From CAZYHS01 sp964647545 (lineage in GTDB: Bacteria; UBA10199; GCA-002796325; 1-14-0-20-49-13): a stretch of 64,000 bases of DNA. A program made the translations under genes and the position numbers. The notes beneath the pieces are model-generated. The model was not told the origin of the DNA, did no database searches, and was given only the letters and a program-made list of their open reading frames with translations. Each line of letters begins with the position of its first letter. The stretch's first letter is position 1. The stretch covers positions 1 through 64,000 of the forward strand of contig CAZYHS010000001.1 in assembly GCA_964647545.1 (NCBI GenBank), written 5' to 3'. This document shows positions 43,537-53,090 of this stretch, piece by piece.

Positions 43537-44514
43537 ATGCGAATACTGGTCACAGGTGCAACAGGTTTTATAGGGGCAAGGTTGCTTGCGCGGCTTGCCG
43601 TTGAATGCGACGACCTTGTAGTCCTTCGTCGCGAAGGCTCGAGCGTCGAAGCTATCAAGAACATCAAATTCACAGAGGTCATCGGTGACGTTACCGATAT
43701 CGATGCGGTTAGAAAGGCTGTCCAAGGTTGCGATTATGTCTTTCACGTCGCGGCAAGTGTCAGCTATTGGGACAAGCTTAAAAAGAAACAATACGAGACA
43801 AACGTAATCGGCACCAGAAACGTCGTGACGGCGTGCATAGAATCGAAAGTTAAGCGTCTTGTTCACACCAGCTCGGTCGTTGCCATCGGTTATAAAGACG
43901 GCGGCGCGCTGGCCAACGAAAATACCGAGTATAATCTTGCGCCTCACAAGATCGGCTATTGCGATTCAAAGCGTGAAGCCGAGGCCGAGGTTTTGTCGGG
44001 CGTGCGCAAAGGGCTCGATGCCGTAATTGTCAGCCCGGGTGCGGTTTTCGGGGCGGGTGATCTGCGGCGTTATAAGGGGAATTTGTACGGAGGACGCGTT
44101 TGGATCCACCGTTTTTATGTCGGCGGCGGAATTTCGACCGTCGATGTCGATGACGTTGTCGAAGGCCACATTCGTGCGTGGCGTGATGGAAAAATCGGCG
44201 AGCGTTACATTTTGTCGAACGAAAATCTCACGTTCAAAGAAATCAGCGAAATTATCGGCGATGAACTGGGCTGGCCCAAGCCGACCGTTAAAATTCCGAC
44301 CGTTGTGGTTTTTACGGTCGCGTTTCTTGCGACAGTTTTTTCGCGTCTGACGCGCACAAAACCGGCAGTCACAATTCCGCTTGCAAAATTCACACGTGTA
44401 AAACTTTTCTATTCGAACGAAAAGGCCCGCCGCGAACTTGGCATGACATTTAAGCCTCTGCGCGAGTCGATCAAAAATGCGGTTGTCTGGTATAGGCAGA
44501 GAGGACTGTTGTAA
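43537..44514 (+). CDS. NAD-dependent epimerase/dehydratase (HpnA/dihydroflavonol reductase-like)
   Basis: A 325-residue extended short-chain dehydrogenase. The Rossmann motif is GATGFIG (7-13) and the catalytic residues are Ser112/113, Tyr141 and Lys145 (YCDSK). ERYILSNENLTFKEI is typical of the DFR-like group that includes HpnA, the hopanoid-associated epimerase; hopanoid genes are not seen nearby. A hydrophobic stretch at about 253-270 may contact the membrane. GGAGG lies 6 bases before ATG 43537. Convergent with asnS (3 bp between the stops). Confidence 0.88.
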   Translation: MRILVTGATGFIGARLLARLAVECDDLVVLRREGSSVEAIKNIKFTEVIGDVTDIDAVRKAVQGCDYVFHVAASVSYWDKLKKKQYETNVIGTRNVVTACIESKVKRLVHTSSVVAIGYKDGGALANENTEYNLAPHKIGYCDSKREAEAEVLSGVRKGLDAVIVSPGAVFGAGDLRRYKGNLYGGRVWIHRFYVGGGISTVDVDDVVEGHIRAWRDGKIGERYILSNENLTFKEISEIIGDELGWPKPTVKIPTVVVFTVAFLATVFSRLTRTKPAVTIPLAKFTRVKLFYSNEKARRELGMTFKPLRESIKNAVVWYRQRGLL

Positions 44515-44517
44515 GTC

Positions 44518-45810
<1,293 letters not shown>

Positions 45811-45820
45811 AAGTGGCGTT

Positions 45821-45848
45821 GTTATACTTTCGGCGGTTGATTTGTAAA
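45821..45848 (-). promoter_or_regulatory. Probable sigma-70 promoter of asnS
   Basis: On the minus strand, -35 TTTACA (45848-45843), 16-bp spacer and -10 TATAAC (45826-45821). The predicted start is about 4 bases before the asnS ATG. Confidence 0.6.
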
Positions 45849-46003
45849 GTGATTAAATTTGCGGGGGTTTTTCGCGTTTTTTGGGGATTTCTGTCGCCGG
45901 ATATTTTCTCAAACGATGCTGCTTGGTGCCGTGCGGCAAGTCTAATACCTCGAAAAATAAGTGAAAATCATTGTCGGACGGTCGTATTATAGGGCGCGTT
46001 GTT

Positions 46004-46020
46004 TGGCATGCAAATTGCTT
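46004..46020 (+). promoter_or_regulatory. Sigma-54 promoter of the 46.0-kb gene
   Basis: TGGCATG, 4 bp, TTGCTT. The GG (46005-46006) and GC (46017-46018) are exactly 10 bp apart; one mismatch to TGGCACG-N4-TTGC. The start site would be about 8 bases before the ATG at 46038. Confidence 0.75.
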
Positions 46021-46037
46021 ATTAGCTCGGCAAGCAT

Positions 46038-46559
46038 ATGTTTATCAACGGACTAAAGGGCGGTTTTTTCCTTCCGCAAATTGTATCGGCATCGAGCTTT
46101 GCTTTGGCAGAGAGGCCGGCGCTCGATTCGTATGCAATGGCGATGTCGTCTCAAGGGGGCGGATTTGGGGGTATCGGTGCGTTGCAATTTACTCCGGTTC
46201 TAAATCCCGATTTTATTGCGGGGATGAAATCATCGTTCAATTCTGCGATGGCGTGGTGCAATTTCCCGATGGCTTATCAGGCCGCCTTAGGCCAGAATGG
46301 CGCATCGTCGGTTGAGCAGGGGGCGAGAAATTATTTTGGTAATATCGATTATAATTTGGACGGAATTCAAATCCATCTTGATGGAGAACGTAGCGAAAAA
46401 TACGTTCCGATAAATCCCAAGAAGGCAAAGAAGAAAGAGAGCGAAGAGCCAAAACCTGCAGAGCCTGAACCTCCTAAAGAAGAGCCGAAGAAAAAGAAGA
46501 AGGCCTCGCCGCCAAAGCCTAAAGCCCCACCTGCCAATACAGATCCGGGGTCATTTTAG
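46038..46559 (+). CDS. Unrecognised sigma-54-controlled protein with charged tail (173 residues)
   Basis: I do not recognise it. The N-terminal 18 residues include GFFLPQIVSA, a motif shared with the protein at 48932 (GYLLPDIVDA). A Gly/Ala/Ser-rich segment with aromatic residues follows, then IDYNLDGIQIHLDGER, and finally a Lys/Glu/Pro-rich tail (about 115-173). There is no standard signal peptide or membrane span. The ATG lies about 8 bases after the predicted sigma-54 start and has no Shine-Dalgarno. Coding is supported by the promoter and the open frame; codon use is less biased than in housekeeping neighbours. Confidence 0.65.
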   Translation: MFINGLKGGFFLPQIVSASSFALAERPALDSYAMAMSSQGGGFGGIGALQFTPVLNPDFIAGMKSSFNSAMAWCNFPMAYQAALGQNGASSVEQGARNYFGNIDYNLDGIQIHLDGERSEKYVPINPKKAKKKESEEPKPAEPEPPKEEPKKKKKASPPKPKAPPANTDPGSF

Positions 46560-46597
46560 TAAGTGATTTTTCATCGGCAAGTAATCATCCAACGTTT

Positions 46598-46717
46598 GTC
46601 ATTCCTGCGAAAGCAGGAATCTCTCGCACACCCCACGCATGCCATTCCAGCGTATGCTGGAATCCAGTTTATACTTTTTGCGTCATTGCGAGGCCCGCAA
46701 GGGCCGCGGCAATCTCC
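46598..46717. repeat. Cluster of three short palindromic repeats
   Basis: GTCATTCCTGCGAAAGCAGGAATC (46598-46621), an imperfect palindrome with arms ATTCCAGC/GCTGGAAT (46641-46665), and GTCATTGCGAGG...CGGCAATC (46680-46717). They belong to the same general class as the copies inside rimO, the TIGR03960 gene, cysS and at 60661. Confidence 0.8.
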
Positions 46718-46722
46718 ATCCT

Positions 46723-46966
46723 ACCCCAGATAAGTAATTTTCGAGACTAGGGAATCGAGCGACGCTGATTTTCTTTGGGACTCGCACAGGCTGCTTGGCG
46801 AGAGAACTCGCTCTCAAAAAAGCGGCAGTTTTCTGACAACTTTTTTTGAGAGCTCAAACAGCTCTCACCACCGCGCTATAAAAAATCTCATAAAATGTTC
46901 ACGCGGGCGCAGTGTGCTCGCCCAAGAAAATCTAGCTGCTCGAATCAAAAATTACTTATCCGGGGT
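46723..46966. mobile_element. MITE-like element of 244 bp with 19-bp terminal inverted repeats
   Basis: The left end ACCCCAGATAAGTAATTTT (46723-46741) and the complement of the right end ACCCCGGATAAGTAATTTT (46948-46966) match at 18 of 19. Inside are other hairpins (TGAGAGCT with AGCTCTCA near 46847-46867) and no open frame. A clear target duplication is not seen. It would be moved only by a transposase encoded elsewhere. Confidence 0.65.
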
Positions 46967-46979
46967 GTTCGGGAGAAAA

Positions 46980-47059
46980 GTTAATTCAGTTACTTCGGTT
47001 ATTTCCGTTTCGTCCGTTAACGGAATTAACAGACCTAACCGACAAAACAGAACTAACTG
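46980..47059. repeat. 9-bp periodic GTTANTTCN palindromic tract
   Basis: Units of nine bases (GTTAATTCA, GTTACTTCG, GTTATTTCC, GTTTCGTCC, GTTAACGGA, then complementary ATTAACAGA, CCTAACCGA, CAAAACAGA) with the centre at the palindrome TCCGTTAACGGA (47013-47024). The whole can fold into a long imperfect hairpin; its position would suit a terminator of the gene at 47090, read leftward. Confidence 0.7.
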
Positions 47060-47089
47060 TTTTTGGCTGGCAAATCTGGTTTGAAAAAA

Positions 47090-48685
47090 TTATTTTGGAA
47101 GTGCTTCTAATTTTTTTACTGCGTCGGCGGCGGGTTCGTTTCCTTTTTGGGCTGCCTCCGCAAGGGCTGCAATGATCATCTCTTTGAATTCAGGATGAGT
47201 CTTGGCAAGATATTCAAGCACGCGCGCCGACGGGCCGGAGAGCTTCTCTGTCGCGGCGTTTGAAAGGGCGAGAATCGCCGCCTTAAGGTGCTTTTCATCG
47301 AACTTATGCGTGCCAAGCACATAGGCCAGAGCCTTTGCCGAAGCGTAATTTGTCTGTTCGGTCGTAATTCCGGTCAAAAATTCGATTATCTCCGTTGTGA
47401 AAAATTCGGGCCTTTTATCGGCAACAAATTCCAGAATGCGCGGCACGGTGGTCGTGTTGAGCGTGGCTTGCTTTACGATATCGTAAAAAGTTTTTAACTG
47501 TTCCTCTCTAACTTTCGGCAGGGCTACGATGATTTTTGCCAGCACGCTTGCGCAGAAAAAATTTCCGCCTTCAACGGCCGCTTTCATAAGTGCGGCGATA
47601 GTTTCGTCCGAGATGGTCGAATCCAGATTCGCAACAATTTTAGCGATTGCGTCGCCGCCCTCTTTTCCCAACGAAGCCGCATGAATCATTTCTTCGATGA
47701 TGAAAACGGCGTGCTGCTGCTCGGTTAGCGCCCAGTCTGCAAGAGCGTCTGCAATCCCCGCGTTCGTTGCAGATTTTTCGGCCAGAATTTTAATTATCGA
47801 ACGTGCAAGCTCAATGTCGTTTGCCGCAAGATGTCTTAAAATGGTTACCTGTGCGGGATTTGTGTCGGTCGATTTTATCAGATAAACGATGGTTTTCGTA
47901 AATTCCGGTTTTGAACCCGCAGCGTGGCTATCTTTGACGGCTGCTTGCGCCGATTTTTCCTGCACGACTTTTTTTATCGCGCGCCCTGTGAGCGGGGCGT
48001 TGATGTATCTTGTAAGAAAGTTGCTTTCAAAATGTGCCTTAAGAGTTTCGAGTTGCGCGATGGTCAAGATATGCGGGGTTTTAATTGCCAAGACTGCCAG
48101 CGGCGCGCCTGCTGCAGGATTTCCACGAAACTCGGCGACGAGCGCTTCGGCGTGAGCCGGCCTGAAAAGATTCGGACAGCGTTGCGCAAGGACTGTCATC
48201 GCTTCATATTTTAAAGATGATTTACTGCCAAAGAGCGCGTTGAGATGTTCGACCGTAAAAATGTAGGGGCTGCTATCGATGAGCTGAACAAGCAGCTTTA
48301 GTGTGTCGCCCTTCAAATCGGCTATCAGGCGATTTGCTTCACCCTGTTTTTCCTGCAGCGAAAGTTTTTTTCGCGGGTGAGTTTTCTCTTCTGCACTTGT
48401 TTTTCCGACTGAGTAGTCGTCATTTTCCGCCGTGCCGCTAGCGCCATCTTGAGCTCCGCCGGCCTTCATCTGCTCCTTAACATAGCTCTCCAGAGCAATC
48501 AGCGCATCGCCTATCGAAATTTTTTGTTCCGCAGCGATCTTTTCGGCGACCGACAAAATTTCTGCGGCCGATTTTCCGGTCGCTTTAACGAGGAATTTCA
48601 GCTGAGGGTTCTCGGGGGGGATCCCTCCGGCGGCTGCATTAGCATGTGCCGCTCCTCCAATATTTGAAACGCCGACGCCCGCCAT
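47090..48685 (-). CDS. Unrecognised HEAT/ARM-like helical-repeat protein (531 residues)
   Basis: No family recognised. After a Gly/Ala-rich N-terminus (MAGVGVSNIGGAAHANAAAGG) come helical segments and then repeats of about 35 residues with a pattern like P-x-[IFL]-[LF]-x3-[HQ]-[LA]-x2-[LI] (SPYIFTVEHLNAL, CPNLFRPAHAEAL, TPHILTIAQLETL). Later repeats (RPEFFTTEIIEFL, HPEFKEMIIAAL) are similar. It is consistent with a HEAT/ARM-type solenoid scaffold. No signal peptide. I chose ATG 48685 because AGGTGA precedes it; an earlier in-frame ATG at 48721 lies in a hairpin. Divergent from the gene at 48932. Confidence 0.7.
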   Translation of the reverse strand: MAGVGVSNIGGAAHANAAAGGIPPENPQLKFLVKATGKSAAEILSVAEKIAAEQKISIGDALIALESYVKEQMKAGGAQDGASGTAENDDYSVGKTSAEEKTHPRKKLSLQEKQGEANRLIADLKGDTLKLLVQLIDSSPYIFTVEHLNALFGSKSSLKYEAMTVLAQRCPNLFRPAHAEALVAEFRGNPAAGAPLAVLAIKTPHILTIAQLETLKAHFESNFLTRYINAPLTGRAIKKVVQEKSAQAAVKDSHAAGSKPEFTKTIVYLIKSTDTNPAQVTILRHLAANDIELARSIIKILAEKSATNAGIADALADWALTEQQHAVFIIEEMIHAASLGKEGGDAIAKIVANLDSTISDETIAALMKAAVEGGNFFCASVLAKIIVALPKVREEQLKTFYDIVKQATLNTTTVPRILEFVADKRPEFFTTEIIEFLTGITTEQTNYASAKALAYVLGTHKFDEKHLKAAILALSNAATEKLSGPSARVLEYLAKTHPEFKEMIIAALAEAAQKGNEPAADAVKKLEALPK

Positions 48686-48697
48686 AGAGTTCACCTC

Positions 48698-48721
48698 GTG
48701 CGCGGGCACAATAGCCCGCAC
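48698..48721. promoter_or_regulatory. Hairpin in the leader of the helical-repeat gene
   Basis: GTGCG-GGGC and GCCC-GCAC arms around ACAATA, just upstream of the AGGTGA ribosome site (48696-48691) of the leftward gene. It could limit ribosome access. Confidence 0.4.
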
Positions 48722-48899
48722 TATTATTATCGGCGTTTTTGAGCCTCATGTTGCGTACTTTCAATTCCAAGATGGGGGTGAATATTTCTCACTTTTTTCT
48801 TTTAGACCATGGCGGCGGCACTTTAGTTCGCATGATGGCTATAACTATCCGTAAAATAAGGATAAAAGATTCAACATTGCGCGACGTAGGCGTTAAAAA

Positions 48900-48917
48900 T
48901 GGCACGAAACTTGCTTT
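48900..48917 (+). promoter_or_regulatory. Sigma-54 promoter of the 48.9-kb gene
   Basis: TGGCACG, AAAC, TTGCTTT: a perfect match to the TGGCACG-N4-TTGC consensus, with GG (48901-48902) and GC (48913-48914) 10 bp apart. The start site would be about 6 bases before ATG 48932. Confidence 0.85.
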
Positions 48918-48931
48918 AACCTTGTTTCGAT

Positions 48932-50872
48932 ATGGTAAATTTTATGAACTTTGTTCCCGGAATGGGTTCGCCTGCAAGCAGCGGTGCAAGTGCCGGTTAT
49001 TTGCTGCCGGACATCGTTGACGCGGGCCGCATTTTGCTTGGCGAAAAGAGCAATTCGTTTTCGGGTTATGACAGCATGCTTGGAAGCTCGATGATCTATT
49101 CTCCGAGCATGACGTCGTATCTTGGAGCTGTGCCAAAGTTTGGCGCGGCTGGCCTATTTGGTTCGTTTCCGACGTTTGGTCCGACCTCTGGAAATTTGTT
49201 CGGCACAAAGTTGCAAGAGCCACCTTTCCTCAAACTTTCGTCATTTTCATCGAAACAATATTTTGCTCCGATCGACATGAACAATTTGCCGACGATCGAG
49301 CTTAATAATTCGGCTTCTTCGTCGGGAGGTGGCGGTTCAAGTGCTGCAAGTGGAGTAAAGAAAAGTTCGCCGACTGGTAGCGCAGCTCCTGCTGGTGGCT
49401 CAAGTGCTCCGACAGGAAGCGCACCTGCGGGCCAAGCCACAACTGCGTCCGCGCGTTCTCTGCCAAGTGAAGTGAAATCGTTCGTTGAAAAATTCAACGG
49501 TGACGGAAGTGTGGCCAACAGACCGAAAATTACGACTAGATTTGTGAAAGACGATGTAAGCGGCAAAGAGCGGGTCGAGCTGCAGCTGAAATTGAATGAG
49601 AATGTTGCCTTCGAAAATGAACAGGGCAATGAATTGATCTTAGCGATTAAAGAGCTTGCTGCAAAGTATGACGATTTTAGCGTGAGACTGGGTGATGACT
49701 GCTTATTTGATAAATCTATTATTTTAGGAGAGGACTTTAAAGCTAGTTTGTTGAAATTGGCTTTACCTAACACATTTGCAAATAGCGATTTGCCAGATTC
49801 AATTAAAGACAAATACGAAAAGTCCGACAGGTTTTATGTTAATAAGAGGGCCGACAAACATTACTACGTAGATGCCGACAGAAGTTCGGGTGAAGAGTCG
49901 TTGAGGTTGTTTACCTCGTCTGGCAGTAGCGAAGAGGGCTGGCTCTACATTGAGCATGCGGCCAACAGTGGCTCAGAAAAAGTCAGGCGCTGGTACGAAA
50001 TGGGGACGAGCGAAAATGGCGGCGAAGTTATGCTGACGGACGAACCGCTTAAGGCTGCCCCAACAGAATACGGTGCTATTGATGCAACCTTTTATCACCA
50101 GCATCCTAAAAAGTTCGATGACAGATATGAACCTCCTTCATTTGCCGATCTTGACAGCTATTTAAAATTTGTTGAGGCAAATCCAGATGCGTATTGTAAC
50201 ATGCGCGTTGTGACAAGCCGCGGCATTTATGTGATTATGCTGCAAGCAGTCGATGGCAAATCACTAAAGGATATAATCAAAGATGTAAGAGATAAAATCG
50301 GCGATGGCAAAGCCTTTGATGCAGAGACAGTCAAACAGCGTGACGAAAAACTTCTTAACGATCCACTTTGCAAGCGCTATGAAGATCTAGGCCTCTATTG
50401 CCGCTTCGAAGAGTTTGCCGAAGATGTTCCTGAAAACGCTACGCCACAAGTTGCATCAGAGCCGCCAGCGCAAACAAAACAGGCTGAAGCTAAACCAGCC
50501 ATTAAGGCCGAACCCAAAGTAGAAAGCAAACCTCAACCCGAAGCTAAACCAGCCGAAACAAATTCAGGCGTTTCGTTTGACGCTGTTACAATTCCAGTAG
50601 AGGAGCCGGCTAAAGAACCGGCTGTGGAAACGCCAGCTATTCCAGCATCGAAGCCGGAGGCAGAGGCAAAGCTTGCAAATAAAATCAGCGTCCCAATTCT
50701 TGATAAGATGGTGAAAGAACCTAAAACAGAAGGTGAGACTTTTGATTTGGCAGCGCCCGATTTTTCTGACTCGGTCGAGGCAGAACCAAAACCTGCTGCG
50801 GCGGAAAGACCGGCAGCTCCTGACAAAACTTCGGAACCGCTTCGCAAGCCCGACCTAGACCTAGGGCTTTAA
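48932..50872 (+). CDS. Unrecognised sigma-54-controlled low-complexity protein (646 residues)
   Basis: No family recognised. Near the N-terminus is GYLLPDIVDA (22-31), as in the 46-kb protein. Residues about 125-175 are Ser/Gly/Ala/Pro-rich, then a folded-looking part of about 270 residues follows (about 175-450), and residues about 500-620 are an Ala/Glu/Pro/Lys-rich tail made of repeated KPxxEAKP-like units. No signal peptide or membrane span. Two in-frame ATGs (48932, 48944) are possible; the first is about 6 bases after the predicted sigma-54 start. The 3' end overlaps the convergent uvrB stop by 12 bp. Confidence 0.7.
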   Translation: MVNFMNFVPGMGSPASSGASAGYLLPDIVDAGRILLGEKSNSFSGYDSMLGSSMIYSPSMTSYLGAVPKFGAAGLFGSFPTFGPTSGNLFGTKLQEPPFLKLSSFSSKQYFAPIDMNNLPTIELNNSASSSGGGGSSAASGVKKSSPTGSAAPAGGSSAPTGSAPAGQATTASARSLPSEVKSFVEKFNGDGSVANRPKITTRFVKDDVSGKERVELQLKLNENVAFENEQGNELILAIKELAAKYDDFSVRLGDDCLFDKSIILGEDFKASLLKLALPNTFANSDLPDSIKDKYEKSDRFYVNKRADKHYYVDADRSSGEESLRLFTSSGSSEEGWLYIEHAANSGSEKVRRWYEMGTSENGGEVMLTDEPLKAAPTEYGAIDATFYHQHPKKFDDRYEPPSFADLDSYLKFVEANPDAYCNMRVVTSRGIYVIMLQAVDGKSLKDIIKDVRDKIGDGKAFDAETVKQRDEKLLNDPLCKRYEDLGLYCRFEEFAEDVPENATPQVASEPPAQTKQAEAKPAIKAEPKVESKPQPEAKPAETNSGVSFDAVTIPVEEPAKEPAVETPAIPASKPEAEAKLANKISVPILDKMVKEPKTEGETFDLAAPDFSDSVEAEPKPAAAERPAAPDKTSEPLRKPDLDLGL

Positions 50873-52837
50873 TTCTTCTTCCTCTAAAACTTTTATTTCG
50901 TCGCGGAGTTTTGCTGCGAGCTCGAAGTCGAGCTTTTTTGCGGCGGCAAACATCTGCTTGCGCAATTTTTCGACCGCTTTCGGGAAATCCTTCGTGGAGA
51001 CGTGCGGTTTTTCTGTCGTAATGTCGACGTAGTCGGCTTCGTAAACTGACGAGAGAACATCGACGATCTCTTTTTTAATGGTTTGCGGAGTGAGCCCGTG
51101 CGCTTTGTTGTAGGCTTCCTGCAATTTCCTGCGGCGGTTGGTTTCGTTCATCGCGCGTTGCATTGAGCCGGTGATCTTGTCGGCGTACATGATGACGCGA
51201 CCTTCGACGTTACGGGCCGCGCGCCCGAACGTCTGAATTAACGACCTCTCGCTTCTTAAAAAACCCTCTTTGTCGGCGTCTAAAATTGCGACGAGCGAAA
51301 CTTCCGGCAGGTCGAGACCTTCGCGCAAAAGATTTATGCCTACCAAAACGTCGAACTTGCCGAGTCTTAAGTCGCGCAGCAGGGCAATTCGCTCCATCGA
51401 CTCGACGTCGGAGTGGAGGTATTTCGCCTTGATCTTGTGCTCTTGAAAAAATCCGGTGAGATCTTCGGCCATGCGTTTGGTCAGCGTTGTCACAAGGACG
51501 CGTTCGCCTTTTTTTACGCGCGCGTCGATCTCGGACTGCAAATCCTGCACCTGACCTTTTATCGGCCTGACTTCGACCGCCGGATCGATAAGGCCGGTCG
51601 GGCGGACGACCTGTTCGGCAACGTTAACGCCCGATTTTTTTAGTTCGTAATCGGCCGGAGTTGCCGAAACATAGACGACCTGATTTGTCCGCTCTTCAAA
51701 TTCTTTGAAGTTCAGCGGACGGTTGTCAGCGGCCGACGGAAGTCTAAAACCGTATTCGATGAGAACATTTTTTCGGGCTTTGTCGCCTTCGGCCATACCG
51801 CCGATCTGCGGCACGCCGATGTGACTTTCGTCGATGAAGAGCAGAAAATCTTTTGGAAAGTAATCGAGGAGCGTCATCGGAGGCATGCCTTTGGAACGCC
51901 CATCAAGGTGGCGCGAATAATTTTCGATTCCTTTGCAAAAGCCGATCTCTTCCATCATTTCGAGATCGTAATTTGTGCGTTGTTTTATGCGGTGGGCTTC
52001 GACGATCTTGCCTTCGTTCTGCAGAAATTTCAGCCGCTCGTCGAGTTCGGCTTTGATGGTTTGCATGGCCGCTTTGAGCTGCTCTTCGGGAGTTACAAAG
52101 TGGCTCTTCGGGTAAATTGCGATCTTGTCGATCGCGCCTTGCGTTTCGCCGGTGAGGTAATCGATCTCGGAAATTTTTTCGATCTCGTCGCCGAAAAATT
52201 CGACTCGCACGGCTTTTAGTTCTTCGTAGGCCGGAAAAATTTCGACCGTGTCGCCGCGCACTCTAAACGTGCCGCGGTGAAAGTCGATGTCGCTCCGTTC
52301 GTATTGAATTTCGACCAGCTTGGAGAGGAGTTCGTTGCGCTCCATTTTTTGTTCGCGGTGCAAATCGACGTGCATTTTGGAATACGAGGCCGGACTGCCG
52401 AGGCCGTAGATGCAGGAGACGCTGGCAACAATTATGACGTCGTCGCGGGTGAGTAGCGAGTGCGTTGCGCTGTGGCGGTATCTGTCGATCGCGTCGTTGA
52501 TGGCGGAATCTTTTTCGATGAAAAGGTCTTGCGCCGGCAGATAGGCCTCCGGCTGGTAGTAGTCGTAGTAGCTGACGAAATATTCGACCGCGTTGTCGGG
52601 GAAGAGCTGCTTGAATTCCTGATAGAGTTGAGCGGCGAGCGTTTTGTTGGGCGCCATGACAAGAGCGGGGCGGCCGATGTTTGCAATGACGTTGGCCATC
52701 GTAAAAGTTTTGCCCGAGCCTGTGACGCCCAAAAGTGTCTGGTGTTTGACGCCCTTATTAACGCCGTCGACCAGCTGTTCGATCGCTTTCGGCTGATCCC
52801 CTTGCGGTTTATAAGTTGTGACAAGTTTAAATGACAT
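50861..52837 (-). CDS. uvrB: Excinuclease ABC subunit UvrB
   Basis: The damage-verifying helicase of nucleotide excision repair. 658 residues, normal. P-loop GVTGSGKTFTMANV, the beta-hairpin region YYDYYQPEAYLPAQDLFIEKD, motif II FIDESHIG, and helicase motifs QTFGRAARNVEGRVI. A C-terminal UVR domain (LRKQMFAAAKKLDFELAAKLRDEI) binds UvrC. The N-terminus MSFKLVTTYKPQGDQPKAI is at ATG 52837, close to a duplicated contig end, so the true upstream sequence must be read past the gap. Confidence 0.97.
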   Translation of the reverse strand: MSFKLVTTYKPQGDQPKAIEQLVDGVNKGVKHQTLLGVTGSGKTFTMANVIANIGRPALVMAPNKTLAAQLYQEFKQLFPDNAVEYFVSYYDYYQPEAYLPAQDLFIEKDSAINDAIDRYRHSATHSLLTRDDVIIVASVSCIYGLGSPASYSKMHVDLHREQKMERNELLSKLVEIQYERSDIDFHRGTFRVRGDTVEIFPAYEELKAVRVEFFGDEIEKISEIDYLTGETQGAIDKIAIYPKSHFVTPEEQLKAAMQTIKAELDERLKFLQNEGKIVEAHRIKQRTNYDLEMMEEIGFCKGIENYSRHLDGRSKGMPPMTLLDYFPKDFLLFIDESHIGVPQIGGMAEGDKARKNVLIEYGFRLPSAADNRPLNFKEFEERTNQVVYVSATPADYELKKSGVNVAEQVVRPTGLIDPAVEVRPIKGQVQDLQSEIDARVKKGERVLVTTLTKRMAEDLTGFFQEHKIKAKYLHSDVESMERIALLRDLRLGKFDVLVGINLLREGLDLPEVSLVAILDADKEGFLRSERSLIQTFGRAARNVEGRVIMYADKITGSMQRAMNETNRRRKLQEAYNKAHGLTPQTIKKEIVDVLSSVYEADYVDITTEKPHVSTKDFPKAVEKLRKQMFAAAKKLDFELAAKLRDEIKVLEEEELKP

Positions 52838-53028
52838 TTAAGTTTAGTAAGTTTACCAAGTCTACTGAGTTTANNNNNNNNNNNNNNNNNNNNNNNNNNN
52901 NNNNNNNNNNNNNNNNNNNNNNNNNNNNNNNNNNNNNNNNNNNNNNNNNNNNNNNNNNNNNNNNNNNNNNNNNTGACAAGTTTAAATGACATTTAAGTTT
53001 AGTAAGTTTACCAAGTCTACTGAGTTTA
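52819..53028. other. Assembly gap (100 N) flanked by an exact 55-bp duplicate
   Basis: 52874-52973 are N. The 55 bases before the gap (52819-52873) are identical to the 55 after it (52974-53028), including the first codons of uvrB. This is what two contigs overlapping by one k-mer of 55 look like after scaffolding, so the gap is probably artificial and the two copies are one sequence. Confidence 0.9.
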
Positions 53029-53090
53029 TTAAGTTGGTTTCGATCTTGAACATTTATTCAAGTAAGAGATGAAACCAACTTACTAAACTT
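53024..53090. terminator. Long inverted repeat after cysS, possible terminator
   Basis: GTTTAxTAAGTTGGTTTC (53024-53041) is complementary to GAAACCAACTTAxTAAAC (53073-53090) around a loop of about 30 bases. The arms are built from the AGTTTAnnA nonamer found nearby. It follows the cysS stop on the minus strand; there is no long T-run. Confidence 0.5.

Noticed and set aside
52432..52992. A leftward frame of 186 codons running through the N run
   Set aside because: It is only open because N codons are unread. It starts in the duplicated uvrB start and continues out of frame through uvrB; an assembly artefact.
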